DNA of 64,000 nt from Streptomyces asiaticus (GCF_018138715.1 NZ_JAGSHX010000006.1:5332001-5396000); one strand, 5' to 3'; shown: positions 1 through 11,867, counted from the first letter of the stretch. The notes: generated from the letters alone by a model not told the origin. Program-made: numbers and translations.

Positions 1-1105
1 GGTCGGCTTCCTGCGGGAGGGCGAGCGCGTGGTCGGCGCCCGGGTGCACGACCTGGAGCAGGGCGGCGAGTTCGAGGTCCGGGCCCGGCAGGTGGTCAAC
101 GCCACCGGGGTGTGGACCGACGAGACCCAGGCGCTGATCGGGGAGCGCGGCCAGTTCCACGTGCGGGCCTCCAAGGGCATCCACCTGGTGGTCCCCAAGG
201 ACCGCATCCACTCCACGACCGGGCTGATCCTGCGCACCGAGAAGAGCGTGCTGTTCGTGATCCCCTGGGGCAGGCACTGGATCATCGGCACCACGGACAC
301 CGACTGGGACCTGGACAAGGCCCATCCGGCCGCCTCCAGCGCCGATATCGACTATCTGCTGGAGCACGTCAACGAGGTCCTCGCGGTGCCGCTGACCCGC
401 GACGACGTGGAGGGCGTCTACGCCGGGCTGCGCCCGCTGCTGGCCGGGGAGTCGGACGCCACCAGCAAGCTCTCGCGCGAGCACACCGTCGCCCATCCGG
501 TGCCCGGCCTGGTGGTGGTCGCGGGCGGCAAGTACACCACGTACCGGGTGATGGCCAAGGACGCCGTGGACGAGGCGGTGCACGGCCTCGACCGCCGGGT
601 CGGGCCCTGTGTCACCGAGGAGATCCCGCTGGTCGGCGCCGTCGGCTACAAGGCGCTGTGGAACGCCCGGGAGCGGATCGGCCGGCAGTACGGGCTGCAC
701 GCGGCGCGGATCGAGCATCTGCTCAACCGCTACGGCTCGGCGGCGCAGGAGGTGCTGGACCTGATCGCGGGCGACGGCTCGCTGGGGAAGCCGCTGGCCG
801 GGGCGGAGGACTATCTGCGCGCCGAGGTCGTTTACGCCGCCTCGCACGAGGGGGCCCGCCATCTGGACGACGTCCTCACCCGCCGCACCCGCATCTCGAT
901 CGAGACCTTCGACCGCGGTACGCGCTGCGCCCGTGAGGTGGCCGAGCTGATGGGGCCGGTGCTGGGCTGGGCCCAGGACCAGCTCGACCGGGAGGTCGAG
1001 CACTACGAGAAGCGGGTGGAGGCGGAGCGCGAGTCGCAGCGTCAGCCGGACGATCTGACGGCGGACGCGGCCCGGCTGGGCGCGCCGGACATCATCCCGC
1101 TGTAG
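1..1105 (+). CDS. glpD: Aerobic glycerol-3-phosphate dehydrogenase, C-terminal part (5' end outside window)
   Basis: FAD-dependent enzyme that oxidises sn-glycerol 3-phosphate to dihydroxyacetone phosphate at the membrane and passes electrons to quinone. The open frame enters from the left edge (first full codon at base 2) and gives about 367 residues. Visible family segments are the FAD-domain strand QVVNATGVWTDE, the block RASKGIHLVVPKD, the substrate-region segment IPWGRHWIIGTTDTDW and the FAD-closing motif VVAGGKYTTYRVMAKD, followed by the helical C-terminal domain typical of GlpD. The N-terminal GxGxxG lies outside the window. It faces the next gene tail to tail with a 15-bp gap. Family assignment is firm; whether a glpF/glpK operon lies upstream cannot be seen. 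Confidence 0.93.
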   Translation, partial: VGFLREGERVVGARVHDLEQGGEFEVRARQVVNATGVWTDETQALIGERGQFHVRASKGIHLVVPKDRIHSTTGLILRTEKSVLFVIPWGRHWIIGTTDTDWDLDKAHPAASSADIDYLLEHVNEVLAVPLTRDDVEGVYAGLRPLLAGESDATSKLSREHTVAHPVPGLVVVAGGKYTTYRVMAKDAVDEAVHGLDRRVGPCVTEEIPLVGAVGYKALWNARERIGRQYGLHAARIEHLLNRYGSAAQEVLDLIAGDGSLGKPLAGAEDYLRAEVVYAASHEGARHLDDVLTRRTRISIETFDRGTRCAREVAELMGPVLGWAQDQLDREVEHYEKRVEAERESQRQPDDLTADAARLGAPDIIPL

Positions 1106-1120
1106 GAGGGGGCACGTGTC

Positions 1121-2323
1121 TTACCGGCGAGGACAGAACTCGGCCTCGAGCAGGGACGTTTCGGCGGTCAGACCCGAGGCGGCCGTGCTGTTGAGCCGGT
1201 AGGCGAGGCTGTGGCGGCCGTCGGGGGCGGTCACGGCCAGCGCGTAGGAGCCGTTGATCTCGCCGTTGTGGCCCCACAGCGTCACCCCGCACGCCAGCCG
1301 CACCGGGAACAGCCCCATGCCGTACCGGCCGTCGGAGGCGGAGGTGTTCCGCATCTGCCGCAGTTCGGCCCGGGGCACGACCTTGCCGCGCAGCAGACCG
1401 GGGAGGAGGCGGGTCAGATCGCCGAGCGTGGAGATCAGCTCCCCCGCGGCCCCGGCCGAGGAGGGGTTGAGATCGGTGACATCGCGCCGGGCGCCGCCGT
1501 CCCCGGCCCCGCCGTCCCGCGTGTACGCGCGGCCGTGCGGGTCCGGGAGGTCGGTGCGGGTGCCGGGGAAGGAGGTGCCGTGCAGCCGCAGCGGGGCGAG
1601 CACGTCGCGCCGGGCCTCGGTCGCGTAGGAGCGGCCGGTGACCCGCTGGACGACCATGCCCAGCAGCACGTAGTTGGTGTTGGAGTAGCGCCAGCCGGCC
1701 CCGGGCGCGAAGTCCGGGGGGTGCGCGACGGCGGTCCGCACCAGGGAGGCGGGGGTGCGGGTGCGGCCGGCCGCGGCCGACAGCTGACGCGCCAGCGCCG
1801 GGTCGGCGGTGTAGTCGAACAGCCCGCTCGTCTGGTTCAGAAGCTGACGGATCGTGATGGTCCGGCCGTCGTTGCCCTGGCCGCGCACCAGACCCGGGAG
1901 GTGCTCCTCCACCGTGTCGCCGAGGCCGAGCCGCCCCTGGGCGGCAAGACGCAGCGTCACCGCCGCGATGACGGTCTTGGTGAGGCTGCCCGCCCGGAAG
2001 TGGTCGTTCCGGTGGATCCGGCGTCCGGTGCGGACGTCCGCGACCCCCGAGGCGAGGTACCGCGTGCCGCCGCCCTCCCGGCGGATGAGCACCGCGGCCC
2101 CCGGCGCGTCGCCCTGGGCCGCCAACCGCCGTACGGCGGCGTGCAGGACACCGTCACGGCCGCCCTCGGCGCCCGGGCTCGCGCTCGCCCGCGGGGCCGC
2201 TTCCCGGCCCGGCTCCGTGGCCGCCGCGCCGCAGCCGGACAGGACGAGCGCGAGGGCGGCCGTGAGCGCCACGGCGGTCGGCATACGGCTCCGCCTGTGC
2301 CATCGTATGGCGGAGATGGGCAT
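1121..2323 (-). CDS. Lipoprotein serine hydrolase (beta-lactamase / D-Ala-D-Ala carboxypeptidase family)
   Basis: Predicted 400-residue class C beta-lactamase-fold serine hydrolase on the outer face of the membrane. The N-terminus has a basic region, a hydrophobic stretch and a lipobox LSGC (Cys31), so it is probably lipidated. Catalytic motifs are in order: SLTK (Ser113 nucleophile, Lys116), YSN (Tyr213) and HNG near residue 360 in GHNGEINGSY. Known relatives are DD-carboxypeptidases, esterases and beta-lactamases; the exact substrate cannot be read from sequence. The ATG at 2323 is chosen because GGAGGT lies about 8 bases upstream. A second in-frame ATG at 2284 would shorten the signal sequence. 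Confidence 0.88.
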   Translation of the reverse strand: MPISAIRWHRRSRMPTAVALTAALALVLSGCGAAATEPGREAAPRASASPGAEGGRDGVLHAAVRRLAAQGDAPGAAVLIRREGGGTRYLASGVADVRTGRRIHRNDHFRAGSLTKTVIAAVTLRLAAQGRLGLGDTVEEHLPGLVRGQGNDGRTITIRQLLNQTSGLFDYTADPALARQLSAAAGRTRTPASLVRTAVAHPPDFAPGAGWRYSNTNYVLLGMVVQRVTGRSYATEARRDVLAPLRLHGTSFPGTRTDLPDPHGRAYTRDGGAGDGGARRDVTDLNPSSAGAAGELISTLGDLTRLLPGLLRGKVVPRAELRQMRNTSASDGRYGMGLFPVRLACGVTLWGHNGEINGSYALAVTAPDGRHSLAYRLNSTAASGLTAETSLLEAEFCPRR

Positions 2324-2484
2324 GACACGGACCTCCGTTTCCTGCGTACTTCCAGATGGTCGCAGGTACCGCGGTGGCCGCCACGCCGCGCCCCGGACCC
2401 GGGGCGGTTCCGGGTCCGCGGATGAGAGACAATGGACGCTCTCCCAGGGTGGGTTCAGGGTGGGTAGATTTGCAGAGGGGTCGC

Positions 2485-4491
2485 ATGTCGGAGGCTGAGA
2501 AGACGCAGGGTTCGACTGGGCGCCTCCTCGCCGGGCGGTACCGGCTCGGGGAGATTCTCGGTCAGGGCGGCATGGGCACGGTCTGGCGTGCGAGTGATCA
2601 GACCCTCGGCCGTACGGTCGCGGTCAAGGAGCTGCGCTTCCCGTCCAGCGTGGAGGAGGACGAGAAGAGACGGCTCATCACCCGTACGCTGCGCGAGGCG
2701 AAGGCGATCGCCCGGATCCGCAGCAACGGCGCCGTCACCGTCTACGACGTGGTCGACGAGGACGACCGCCCGTGGATCGTCATGGAGCTCATCGAGGGTC
2801 GCTCCCTCGCCGACGTCGTCCGCGACGACGGCCCGCTGACCCCCAAGCGCGCCGCCGAGGTCGGGCTCGCCGTCCTCGATGTGCTGCGCGCCGCCCACCA
2901 GGCGGGCATCCTGCACCGCGATGTGAAGCCCTCCAACGTGCTGATCTCGGACGACGGCCGGGTCGTCCTCACCGACTTCGGCATCGCCCAGGTCGAGGGC
3001 GACCCGTCGGTGACCTCGACTGGCATGCTCGTCGGCGCGCCCTCCTACATCTCCCCCGAGCGGGCCCGCGGCCACAAGCCCGGCCCGCCGGCCGACCTGT
3101 GGTCGCTGGGCGGGCTGCTGTACGCGGCGGTGGAGGGCGTGCCGCCGTACGACAAGAGCACGGCCATAGCGACCCTGACGGCCGTGATGACCGAGCCGGT
3201 GGAGCCGCCGAAGAACGCGGGCCCGCTGGAGGAGGTCATCTACGGCCTGCTCACCAAGGACCCGGACCGGCGGCTCGACGACGCCGGGGCGCGGACGCTG
3301 CTGGAGCACGTGGTGAACGGGCCCGAGGTCACCAAGGCCCCCGCCGACGCGACCCGCACGATGAGCCTGCCGCCCGCCCCGTCGAAGGAGGACGAGGCCG
3401 CCGCCGAGGCCAAGGAGACGGCCGCCGCGGAGCGCAGGCGCGGCGCGCTGAAGTCGGTGCGTAACGCGGCTGCCGCCGCGGCCGCGAAGAAGTCGGGGGA
3501 CGAGAGCAAGGCGGAGCCGGAGTCGGCGTCGGCTTCGGAGTCGGCGTCGGCTTCGGCGTCGGGCGCGAAGTCCGGAGCGGCGGGCTCCGGAGCGGCGGGC
3601 TCCGCGTCGGACGCCGCGACGCCCGTGGCCGCGCCCAGCCCGCGGCCTTCCCTGCCGCCGCGCGCCTCGATCACCGATGTGGTCCCGAAGCGCACGCTGA
3701 TCATCATCGCGGTGGTCGTGGTGCTCGCCATTGTGGCCACCGTGCTCGCCGTCGTCCTGAACGACGGCGGGGGTGGCGGCGACAAGGCCAAGGGCTCCTC
3801 CGGCGGCGACAAGTCCGCCTCCGCCGGGTCCTCGGGCGGCTCCAAGGAGGGCCAGGGCAAGGACACCGACAAGACCGGCCAGTCGGCGGGCGAGTCGCCG
3901 AAGGCCGGGACTTCCGGCGGCAAGCAGAGCGGTCAGCCGGACGCCTCCAAGGGGTCGGACGACAACTCGGGCAAGGGCGGCGAAAGCGGCGACAACAGCG
4001 GTAAGGGCAAGGGCGACGGCGGTAAGGGCGGTCTGCCCGACGGCTACAAGACCGTCAAGAGCTCCGACTTCCCGTTCAGCATGGCCATGCCGGAGGGCTG
4101 GTCGGTCCACCCCGGAAGCTATTCCGGAAGCCGTAAGTACTACGGCGGGTCCAGCATTCCGCGTATTCAGATCGACTTCACCAACGCGCCGAAGTCTGAC
4201 GCGGAGGCGGACTGGCGCAAGGGCGAGGAGAACGCCCGCCGCACCATGTCCGGCTACAAGGGCCTCGGCATCAAGTCGGTGGACTGGCGGGGCTATCCGA
4301 CCGTCGCGGACTGGGAGTTCGAGCGACTCGATCGGGACGGCAAGCGGGTCCACGTCATCAACCGCGGCTTCAAGGCGGACGGCAGCCATGGCTTCGCCAT
4401 ACTGATCACCTGCGAGGCGAGCAAGTGGGACGACAAGGAGTGCGCCACCCTCCGGCAGACCGCCTTCGACACGTTCAAGATTACGGACTGA
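2485..4491 (+). CDS. Transmembrane Ser/Thr protein kinase (PknB/Hanks type)
   Basis: Predicted 668-residue receptor-like kinase. The N-terminal kinase domain has the glycine loop GQGGMG (residues 26-31), the ATP lysine in VAVKEL (Lys48), the catalytic loop HRDVKPSN (from residue 144) and DFG (from 164), so it should be active. An Ala/Lys/Ser-rich juxtamembrane segment follows, then one membrane helix (about 404-426, LIIIAVVVVLAIVATVLAVV), a Gly/Ser/Lys/Asp-rich linker and an extracellular C-terminal domain of about 150 residues (FPFSMAMPEGW...). The ATG at 2485 is preferred over upstream in-frame starts because AGAGGGG precedes it and the kinase domain begins directly after. It is followed 157 bp downstream by a second kinase-like gene with a related C-terminal domain, so the two may form a signalling pair. 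Confidence 0.93.
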   Translation: MSEAEKTQGSTGRLLAGRYRLGEILGQGGMGTVWRASDQTLGRTVAVKELRFPSSVEEDEKRRLITRTLREAKAIARIRSNGAVTVYDVVDEDDRPWIVMELIEGRSLADVVRDDGPLTPKRAAEVGLAVLDVLRAAHQAGILHRDVKPSNVLISDDGRVVLTDFGIAQVEGDPSVTSTGMLVGAPSYISPERARGHKPGPPADLWSLGGLLYAAVEGVPPYDKSTAIATLTAVMTEPVEPPKNAGPLEEVIYGLLTKDPDRRLDDAGARTLLEHVVNGPEVTKAPADATRTMSLPPAPSKEDEAAAEAKETAAAERRRGALKSVRNAAAAAAAKKSGDESKAEPESASASESASASASGAKSGAAGSGAAGSASDAATPVAAPSPRPSLPPRASITDVVPKRTLIIIAVVVVLAIVATVLAVVLNDGGGGGDKAKGSSGGDKSASAGSSGGSKEGQGKDTDKTGQSAGESPKAGTSGGKQSGQPDASKGSDDNSGKGGESGDNSGKGKGDGGKGGLPDGYKTVKSSDFPFSMAMPEGWSVHPGSYSGSRKYYGGSSIPRIQIDFTNAPKSDAEADWRKGEENARRTMSGYKGLGIKSVDWRGYPTVADWEFERLDRDGKRVHVINRGFKADGSHGFAILITCEASKWDDKECATLRQTAFDTFKITD

Positions 4492-4648
4492 ACACTCCTG
4501 TCGGCGAAGCGTCGTTCGGGCACGTATCGTGAGAGGCCCTAGACTGTGCGCAGCCGCAGGAACCCGCCAAAACGACCATATTTGAAGGGTTTCAGGCTGC
4601 GCTGACCGCTGATGAGGGCGGCGCTGGTCGCGCGCTTGGGGAGGCGTC

Positions 4649-7660
<3,012 letters not shown>

Positions 7661-7714
7661 GGCGCTTCCGGGTCCCCGCCGCGGGGCAGGGCCTCGCCCT
7701 GGACTCCCGGGGCC

Positions 7715-7785
7715 TGGGGCGGAGCCCCAGTTGTGGGAAGGGGCGGGGAGGGGGAGCATCGATATGCGGCTCCGACGCGTGGCCC
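7715..7785. repeat. Dispersed intergenic GC-rich element, copy 1
   Basis: Contains GGGGCGGAGCCCCAG, GGAAGGGGCGGGGAGGGGG and ATATGCGGCTCC. The same words recur at 28400-28535 and partly at 35145-35205, always between genes. This type of GC-rich palindromic element is common between Streptomyces genes and may act as a terminator; no poly-U tract is seen. Confidence 0.6.
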
Positions 7786-7813
7786 GCCGCAGGCGCCACG
7801 GTCCGCCGGCCCC

Positions 7814-9391
7814 CTAGGCGGCGCCCCCCGCGAACCGCTCCCGCAGCTGGTATTTCAGCACCTTCCGCAGCGTCTCGTTCCGCGGCAGGGCGTCCACCAC
7901 CTCGAGCCGCTCCGGCAGCTTGTGCACCGACAGCCCGGCCTCCCGCAGATACGACACGACCTGGCCGAGCGTCAGCGCCTCCGCTCCGGCCGGCTGCTCC
8001 ACGACGGCGCAGACCAGCTCGCCCCGGTCCGGGTCGGGCAGGCCGATCACCGCCACATCGCCCACGTCCGGGTGCTGGTACAGCAGCTGCTCGATCTCCT
8101 TGGCCGAGATGTTCTCGCCCTTACGGATGATGATGTCCTTGACGCGGCCGGTCAGCACCAGATGGCCGCTCTCCGTAAGGTGGCCGAGATCGCCGGTGAG
8201 GAAGAAGCCGTCCGCGTCGAACGCCTTACGGGTCTCGGCCTCGTCCAGATATCCGGCGCAGACCGCCTCGCCGCGCAGCCGCACCTGACCGTCCACCACC
8301 CGGATCTCCATCTCCTTGGGCGGCCGGCCCTCGGTGGTGGCGAGGTTCTCGTCCGTGTCGTCCGGCGCCCCCATGGTGATCATGGGGACTTCGGTCATCC
8401 CGTAGCCGTGGGTGAGGGTGCAGCCCAGCTCCCGTACGACCTCGTAGTAGAGCCCGGGCGGTTTGGGCGCGCCGCCGCCCGCGAGGAGCCGCAGGGTGGG
8501 GATGAGCCGGCGCGAGGGGTCCTTGCGCTGCTCGGCCAGGAACATCGAGTAGAAGGCGGTGCTGCCGCCCGCGACCGTCACCCCGTGCCGCCGGTAAGCG
8601 GGCAGCGACTCCGGCAGTGAGAAATGCTCGAGCAGCACGGCCGGGAAGCCGTAGAGCATCAGCATCACGGTGTAGTCGGGCCCCGCGACATGGGCGTACG
8701 GGAAGGCCATGGATCCGATATCGTCCGGGCCGAGCCGCAGCGCGTGGGCGAGGCAGGCACCGGCGGTGATGAGGCTGCGGTCGGTGTGCAGCACGCCCTT
8801 GGGGTCGGAGGTGGTGCCCGAGGTCCAGTAGATCCAGCGGACGGCTCGTCCGTCGGTGGGCGGTGGCGGCAGCCGCGACGCCTTGGGGTCGGCGACCGGC
8901 AGCGTGTCGTACGCCTCGAAGACCATCGGCGGCTCGGGCAGTTCGGCGGCGAGGCGGCGCGCCATCGCGGTGTGGTCGAAGCCGCGCCACCGGCCGGGCA
9001 CGGCGAAGAACCGCGCCCCGGACGCGCGGAGCGCGAACCGCACCTCGCGGTCGCGGTAGTACGGGATGAGCGGGGTCTGTACGGCGCCGAGCCGGGCGAG
9101 CGCCATGGTCAGTACGACCGTCTCGATCCGGGTGGGCAGCTGCCAGGCGACCCGGCTGCCTGGGCGTATCCCCAGCCGGTACAGCCCGGCGGCGGTCCGC
9201 TCGGCGCGGGTGCGCAGGGCGCCGAAGGTCAGCCGCCGGTCATGGCGGGCGGAGGCGGTGGCCTGGAGCAGGACGGGGGCGTCGGGGGTGAGGGCGGCGC
9301 GGCGCTCGAGCAGTTCCCACAGCGTCGCCGAGCCGCCGAGCTCATGCGCGATGTCGGTCATCCCGGCCTCGGTCATCCCGGCCTCGGTCAT
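7814..9391 (-). CDS. AMP-forming acyl-CoA ligase (cyclohexanecarboxylate-CoA ligase-like)
   Basis: Predicted 525-residue adenylate-forming enzyme that activates a carboxylic acid with ATP and CoA. Signature segments are YWTSGTTSDPKGVLHT (AMP-binding P-loop), HGYGMTEVPM, TGDLGHL and GRVKDIIIRKGENISAKEIE (hinge and C-terminal domain). Most similar in layout to the cyclohexanecarboxylate / fatty-acid CoA ligase branch; the real substrate is unknown. Three in-frame ATGs at 9391, 9376 and 9361 lie in a 15-bp tandem repeat, each carrying its own GAGGCCGGG; the largest is given. It is divergent from the acyl-CoA dehydrogenase pair, with two copies of the window-wide operator in the shared promoter region, so it should supply that pair with acyl-CoA. 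Confidence 0.9.
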   Translation of the reverse strand: MTEAGMTEAGMTDIAHELGGSATLWELLERRAALTPDAPVLLQATASARHDRRLTFGALRTRAERTAAGLYRLGIRPGSRVAWQLPTRIETVVLTMALARLGAVQTPLIPYYRDREVRFALRASGARFFAVPGRWRGFDHTAMARRLAAELPEPPMVFEAYDTLPVADPKASRLPPPPTDGRAVRWIYWTSGTTSDPKGVLHTDRSLITAGACLAHALRLGPDDIGSMAFPYAHVAGPDYTVMLMLYGFPAVLLEHFSLPESLPAYRRHGVTVAGGSTAFYSMFLAEQRKDPSRRLIPTLRLLAGGGAPKPPGLYYEVVRELGCTLTHGYGMTEVPMITMGAPDDTDENLATTEGRPPKEMEIRVVDGQVRLRGEAVCAGYLDEAETRKAFDADGFFLTGDLGHLTESGHLVLTGRVKDIIIRKGENISAKEIEQLLYQHPDVGDVAVIGLPDPDRGELVCAVVEQPAGAEALTLGQVVSYLREAGLSVHKLPERLEVVDALPRNETLRKVLKYQLRERFAGGAA

Positions 9392-9403
9392 CCCGGCCTC
9401 CCG
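9359..9403 (-). repeat. Triplicated 15-bp unit carrying ribosome site plus ATG
   Basis: The minus strand reads GAGGCCGGGATGACC nearly exactly three times, so the ligase mRNA offers three possible in-frame initiation sites (9391, 9376, 9361) with identical context. The encoded N-terminus is MTEAGMTEAGMTDIAHE. Confidence 0.85.
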
Positions 9404-9414
9404 TGGGGCGGTAG

Positions 9415-9429
9415 CTGACGACCCATCAG
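9415..9429. promoter_or_regulatory. Operator site 1 of the catabolic regulon
   Basis: CTGACGACCCATCAG, a 6-3-6 imperfect palindrome matching CTGACGNNNCGTCAG at 11 of the 12 half-site bases. It lies 23 bp upstream of the acyl-CoA ligase start. Confidence 0.75.
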
Positions 9430-9458
9430 ATAGTGCTGGAAGCGTAAGGGTGTGTGGC

Positions 9459-9487
9459 TTGTCGGTCCAGGGGGCGCGGACTAGCCT
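9459..9487 (+). promoter_or_regulatory. Candidate promoter of the paired acyl-CoA dehydrogenase operon
   Basis: TTGTCG (9459-9464), 17-bp spacer, TAGCCT (9482-9487): a good match to the principal-sigma -35/-10 pattern. It places transcription start just upstream of operator site 2, which would suit repression by roadblock or by blocking initiation. Confidence 0.5.
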
Positions 9488-9504
9488 GCCGAAGCCCACC
9501 TTGT

Positions 9505-9519
9505 CTGACGAACCATCAG
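9505..9519. promoter_or_regulatory. Operator site 2 of the catabolic regulon
   Basis: CTGACGAACCATCAG flanked by T and A, giving a 17-bp palindrome with one half-site mismatch. It sits between the candidate promoter and the GGAGGT of the acyl-CoA dehydrogenase at 9539. Confidence 0.78.
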
Positions 9520-9538
9520 AAACGGAGGTCGGCCGCTG

Positions 9539-10702
9539 ATGGATCTCACCTACACGGAGGACGAGGAGGACTTCCGGCACCGGCTGCGCGCCTGGCTCGC
9601 CGAGGTCCTGCCCAAGCTGCCGGACCGCCCGCATCCGGCCGACTGGCCCGGCCGCCGCGCCTATGACTGCGGCTGGCAGCGCATGCTGCATGACGCGGGC
9701 TACGCCGGACTCCACTGGCCCGAGGACGCGGGCGGCCGGGGCGCGACGCCCACCCAGCATCTGATCTTCCTGGAGGAGACCGAGCGTGCCGGTGCGCCCT
9801 ATGTGGGCGCGGGATTCGTCGGACTGCTGCACGCGGGCCCCACCATCGCCGCCGAGGGCACCCCCGAGCAGCGGGCGCGCTGGCTGCCGCCGATCCTGCG
9901 CGGGGACGAGGTCTGGTGCCAGGGGTTCTCCGAACCGGACGCCGGATCCGACCTGGCCTCGCTGCGCACCCGGGCGGTGCGGGACGGCGATGAGTACGTC
10001 ATCAGCGGAAGCAAGATCTGGACCTCGCACGCCGAGATCGCCGACTGGTGCGAACTATTGGTGCGCACCGCGCCGGTAAACGCCGACACGCCGAAGCACC
10101 GGGGCATCACCTGGCTTGCGATGCCGATGGACGCGCCCGGGGTGACGGTGCGGCCGCTGCGAACCCTCGCCGGTACGGCGGAGTTCGCCGAGGTGTTCCT
10201 GGACGAGGTACGGGTTCCGGTCGGCCACCGGGTCGGGGAGGAGAACGACGGCTGGCGGGTGACCATGGTGACCCTCTCCTTCGAACGCGGTACGGCCTTC
10301 GTGGGCGAGGTGGTCGCCTGCAAGCGTGTGCTGGAGGCGCTGGCCAGGACGGCGCGGGCCAACGGGCGCTGGGACGACGCGGTGCTACGGCGCCGGTTGG
10401 GGCGGCTCGCGGCGGAGTGCGCGGCGCTGTGGCGGCTCACCCAGTGGAATGTGAGCGAGGCGCAGCGCACCGGCGGAGTGCCGGGCGTCGGCGGTTCGGT
10501 CTTCAAACTGCGCTACTCGCAGGTGCGGCAGGAACTGTACGACGCGGCCGCCGAGGTGCTGGGGCCGGACGCGCTGGACGCGGGGCAGGAGTGGGTCGCC
10601 GACCGGCTCTCCTCGCTCTCGTACACCATCGCGGCGGGGACCTCGCAGATCCAGCGGAACATCGTGGCCGAGCGGATCCTCGGCCTGCCGAAGGGACGGT
10701 GA
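9539..10702 (+). CDS. Acyl-CoA dehydrogenase, alpha-type subunit
   Basis: 387-residue FAD flavoprotein of the acyl-CoA dehydrogenase family, expected to introduce an alpha-beta double bond into an acyl-CoA. Family marks are WCQGFSEPDAGSDLASLRT (flavin/substrate loop), ISGSKIWTSHA, and the C-terminal GTSQIQRNIVAERILGLP. The Glu that precedes GTSQIQR in medium-chain enzymes (YEGTSQIQR) is replaced (AAGTSQIQR), so the catalytic base is elsewhere or in the partner. The next gene, 7 bp downstream, is a second family member. Adjacent unequal pairs of this kind are known to form alpha2beta2 steroid-type dehydrogenases in actinobacteria. The ATG at 9539 has GGAGGT in front. Confidence 0.9.
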   Translation: MDLTYTEDEEDFRHRLRAWLAEVLPKLPDRPHPADWPGRRAYDCGWQRMLHDAGYAGLHWPEDAGGRGATPTQHLIFLEETERAGAPYVGAGFVGLLHAGPTIAAEGTPEQRARWLPPILRGDEVWCQGFSEPDAGSDLASLRTRAVRDGDEYVISGSKIWTSHAEIADWCELLVRTAPVNADTPKHRGITWLAMPMDAPGVTVRPLRTLAGTAEFAEVFLDEVRVPVGHRVGEENDGWRVTMVTLSFERGTAFVGEVVACKRVLEALARTARANGRWDDAVLRRRLGRLAAECAALWRLTQWNVSEAQRTGGVPGVGGSVFKLRYSQVRQELYDAAAEVLGPDALDAGQEWVADRLSSLSYTIAAGTSQIQRNIVAERILGLPKGR

Positions 10703-10709
10703 GCGGGGC

Positions 10710-11825
10710 GTGGACTTCCAGCTCACGGACGACCAGCGGGCGCTGCGGACGGGGATGCGCGAACTGCTGGAGCGGCGCTTTCCGCGCACCCGGCTGCGGG
10801 CGGTGGTGGACGGGGACGCGGAGCGGGGCGACGGCGGCGCGGAGCGGGGTGACGGCGGCGCGGAGCGGGGTGACGGCGGCGCGGCGCGGGGCGGGGAGCT
10901 GGACCGGGCGCTGTGGCGGGAGCTGGGTGCGGCGGGGCTGTTCGCGCTGCGGGTACCGGAGTCGGCGGGCGGGGTGGGGCTGGGACTGCCGGAGGTGGTG
11001 CTGGCCTTCGAGGAGGCGGGCCGTGCGCTGCTGCCGGGGCCGCTGGTCGCGACGGAGCTGGCGGCGGGGCTTTCGGGGTCCTTGGCGGCGGGCGCGGCCC
11101 GGGGCGAGACGGTGGTGACGGCGCTGGACGAGGGCGGTGCGCCGGTCGAGCATCTGGCCTCCGCCGATGTGGTGCTGGCGCTGGGGCCGACGGCGGTGGA
11201 GGTGATTCCGGCGGAGGAGGCGGCGCGTTCGGCGGCACCGATGAGCTCCGTCGACCCGGCGACCCCACTGCACCGGACGCCCCGGAGCCGAACCCGGCTG
11301 GACCAGGCGGGCCGGAGCGACCGGACGGGCCAGCCTGGCCAGGCGGACCGGACGGACCAGGCGGGGCCGGGCCGTCCGGGGCTCGCCGCCCGGCTGCGCC
11401 GCGAGGCGGCGCTGCTGACCGCGGCCCAACAGCTGGGCAGCGCCTCCCGTACGGTCGAACTCGCGGTGGACCATGCCAAGCACCGCACCCAGTTCGGCCG
11501 ACCGATCGGAGCCTTCCAGGCCGTACAGCATCTGTGCGCCCAGATGCTGGTTCGTGCCGAATCAGCCAGAAGTGTGGTGTATGCCGCGGCGGTCACAGAA
11601 GACCCGGGTGACATCGCGGCGGCCAAGTTGCTCGCCGATGAGGCCGCTGTCCACAATGCCCGCGATTGTCTGCAAGTTCATGGCGGGATGGGCTTCACCT
11701 GGGAGGCGGATGTCCACCTCCATCTCAAGCGGGCCTGGGTGCGGGCAGGTCAGTGGCAGTCCGCTGCCGAGGGGGAGGAGGAACTGGCGGCCGGGCTCGT
11801 GTCGACCGTTGAAACATGTTTGTAG
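10710..11825 (+). CDS. Acyl-CoA dehydrogenase, beta-type subunit with low-complexity insertions
   Basis: 371-residue partner of the preceding protein. The C-terminal half is clear: TQFGRPIGAFQAVQH, AKLLADEAAVHNARDCLQVH and GGMGFTWEADVHLHLKRAW, the pattern usual in the second subunit of paired actinobacterial acyl-CoA dehydrogenases. The N-terminal part carries an in-frame tandem repeat (ERGDGGA, about residues 36-57). A Thr/Arg/Asp/Gln-rich stretch (about residues 190-225) replaces most of the middle beta domain, so the flavin-binding core looks eroded. The GTG at 10710 begins MDFQLTDDQRALR, typical of the family. I infer a structural or substrate-binding subunit coupled to the gene upstream. 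Confidence 0.85.
   Translation: MDFQLTDDQRALRTGMRELLERRFPRTRLRAVVDGDAERGDGGAERGDGGAERGDGGAARGGELDRALWRELGAAGLFALRVPESAGGVGLGLPEVVLAFEEAGRALLPGPLVATELAAGLSGSLAAGAARGETVVTALDEGGAPVEHLASADVVLALGPTAVEVIPAEEAARSAAPMSSVDPATPLHRTPRSRTRLDQAGRSDRTGQPGQADRTDQAGPGRPGLAARLRREAALLTAAQQLGSASRTVELAVDHAKHRTQFGRPIGAFQAVQHLCAQMLVRAESARSVVYAAAVTEDPGDIAAAKLLADEAAVHNARDCLQVHGGMGFTWEADVHLHLKRAWVRAGQWQSAAEGEEELAAGLVSTVETCL
10817..10885 (+). repeat. 21-bp in-frame tandem repeat in the beta acyl-CoA dehydrogenase
   Basis: Three near-identical copies of GCGGAGCGGGGTGACGGCG-type units encode ERGDGGA repeats between the N-terminal helices; a decayed fourth unit reads ARGGE. Probably a slippage-prone surface loop. Confidence 0.75.
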
Positions 11826-11867
11826 CCGGGCTCGATGGATACGCCTGAATTGTTGGGATGTCGCATT

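Noticed and set aside
2455..4389. 644-residue open frame antisense to the Ser/Thr kinase
   Set aside because: Arg/Gly/Leu-rich shadow frame caused by GC-rich third positions; no ribosome site or motif, and the plus-strand kinase is unambiguous.
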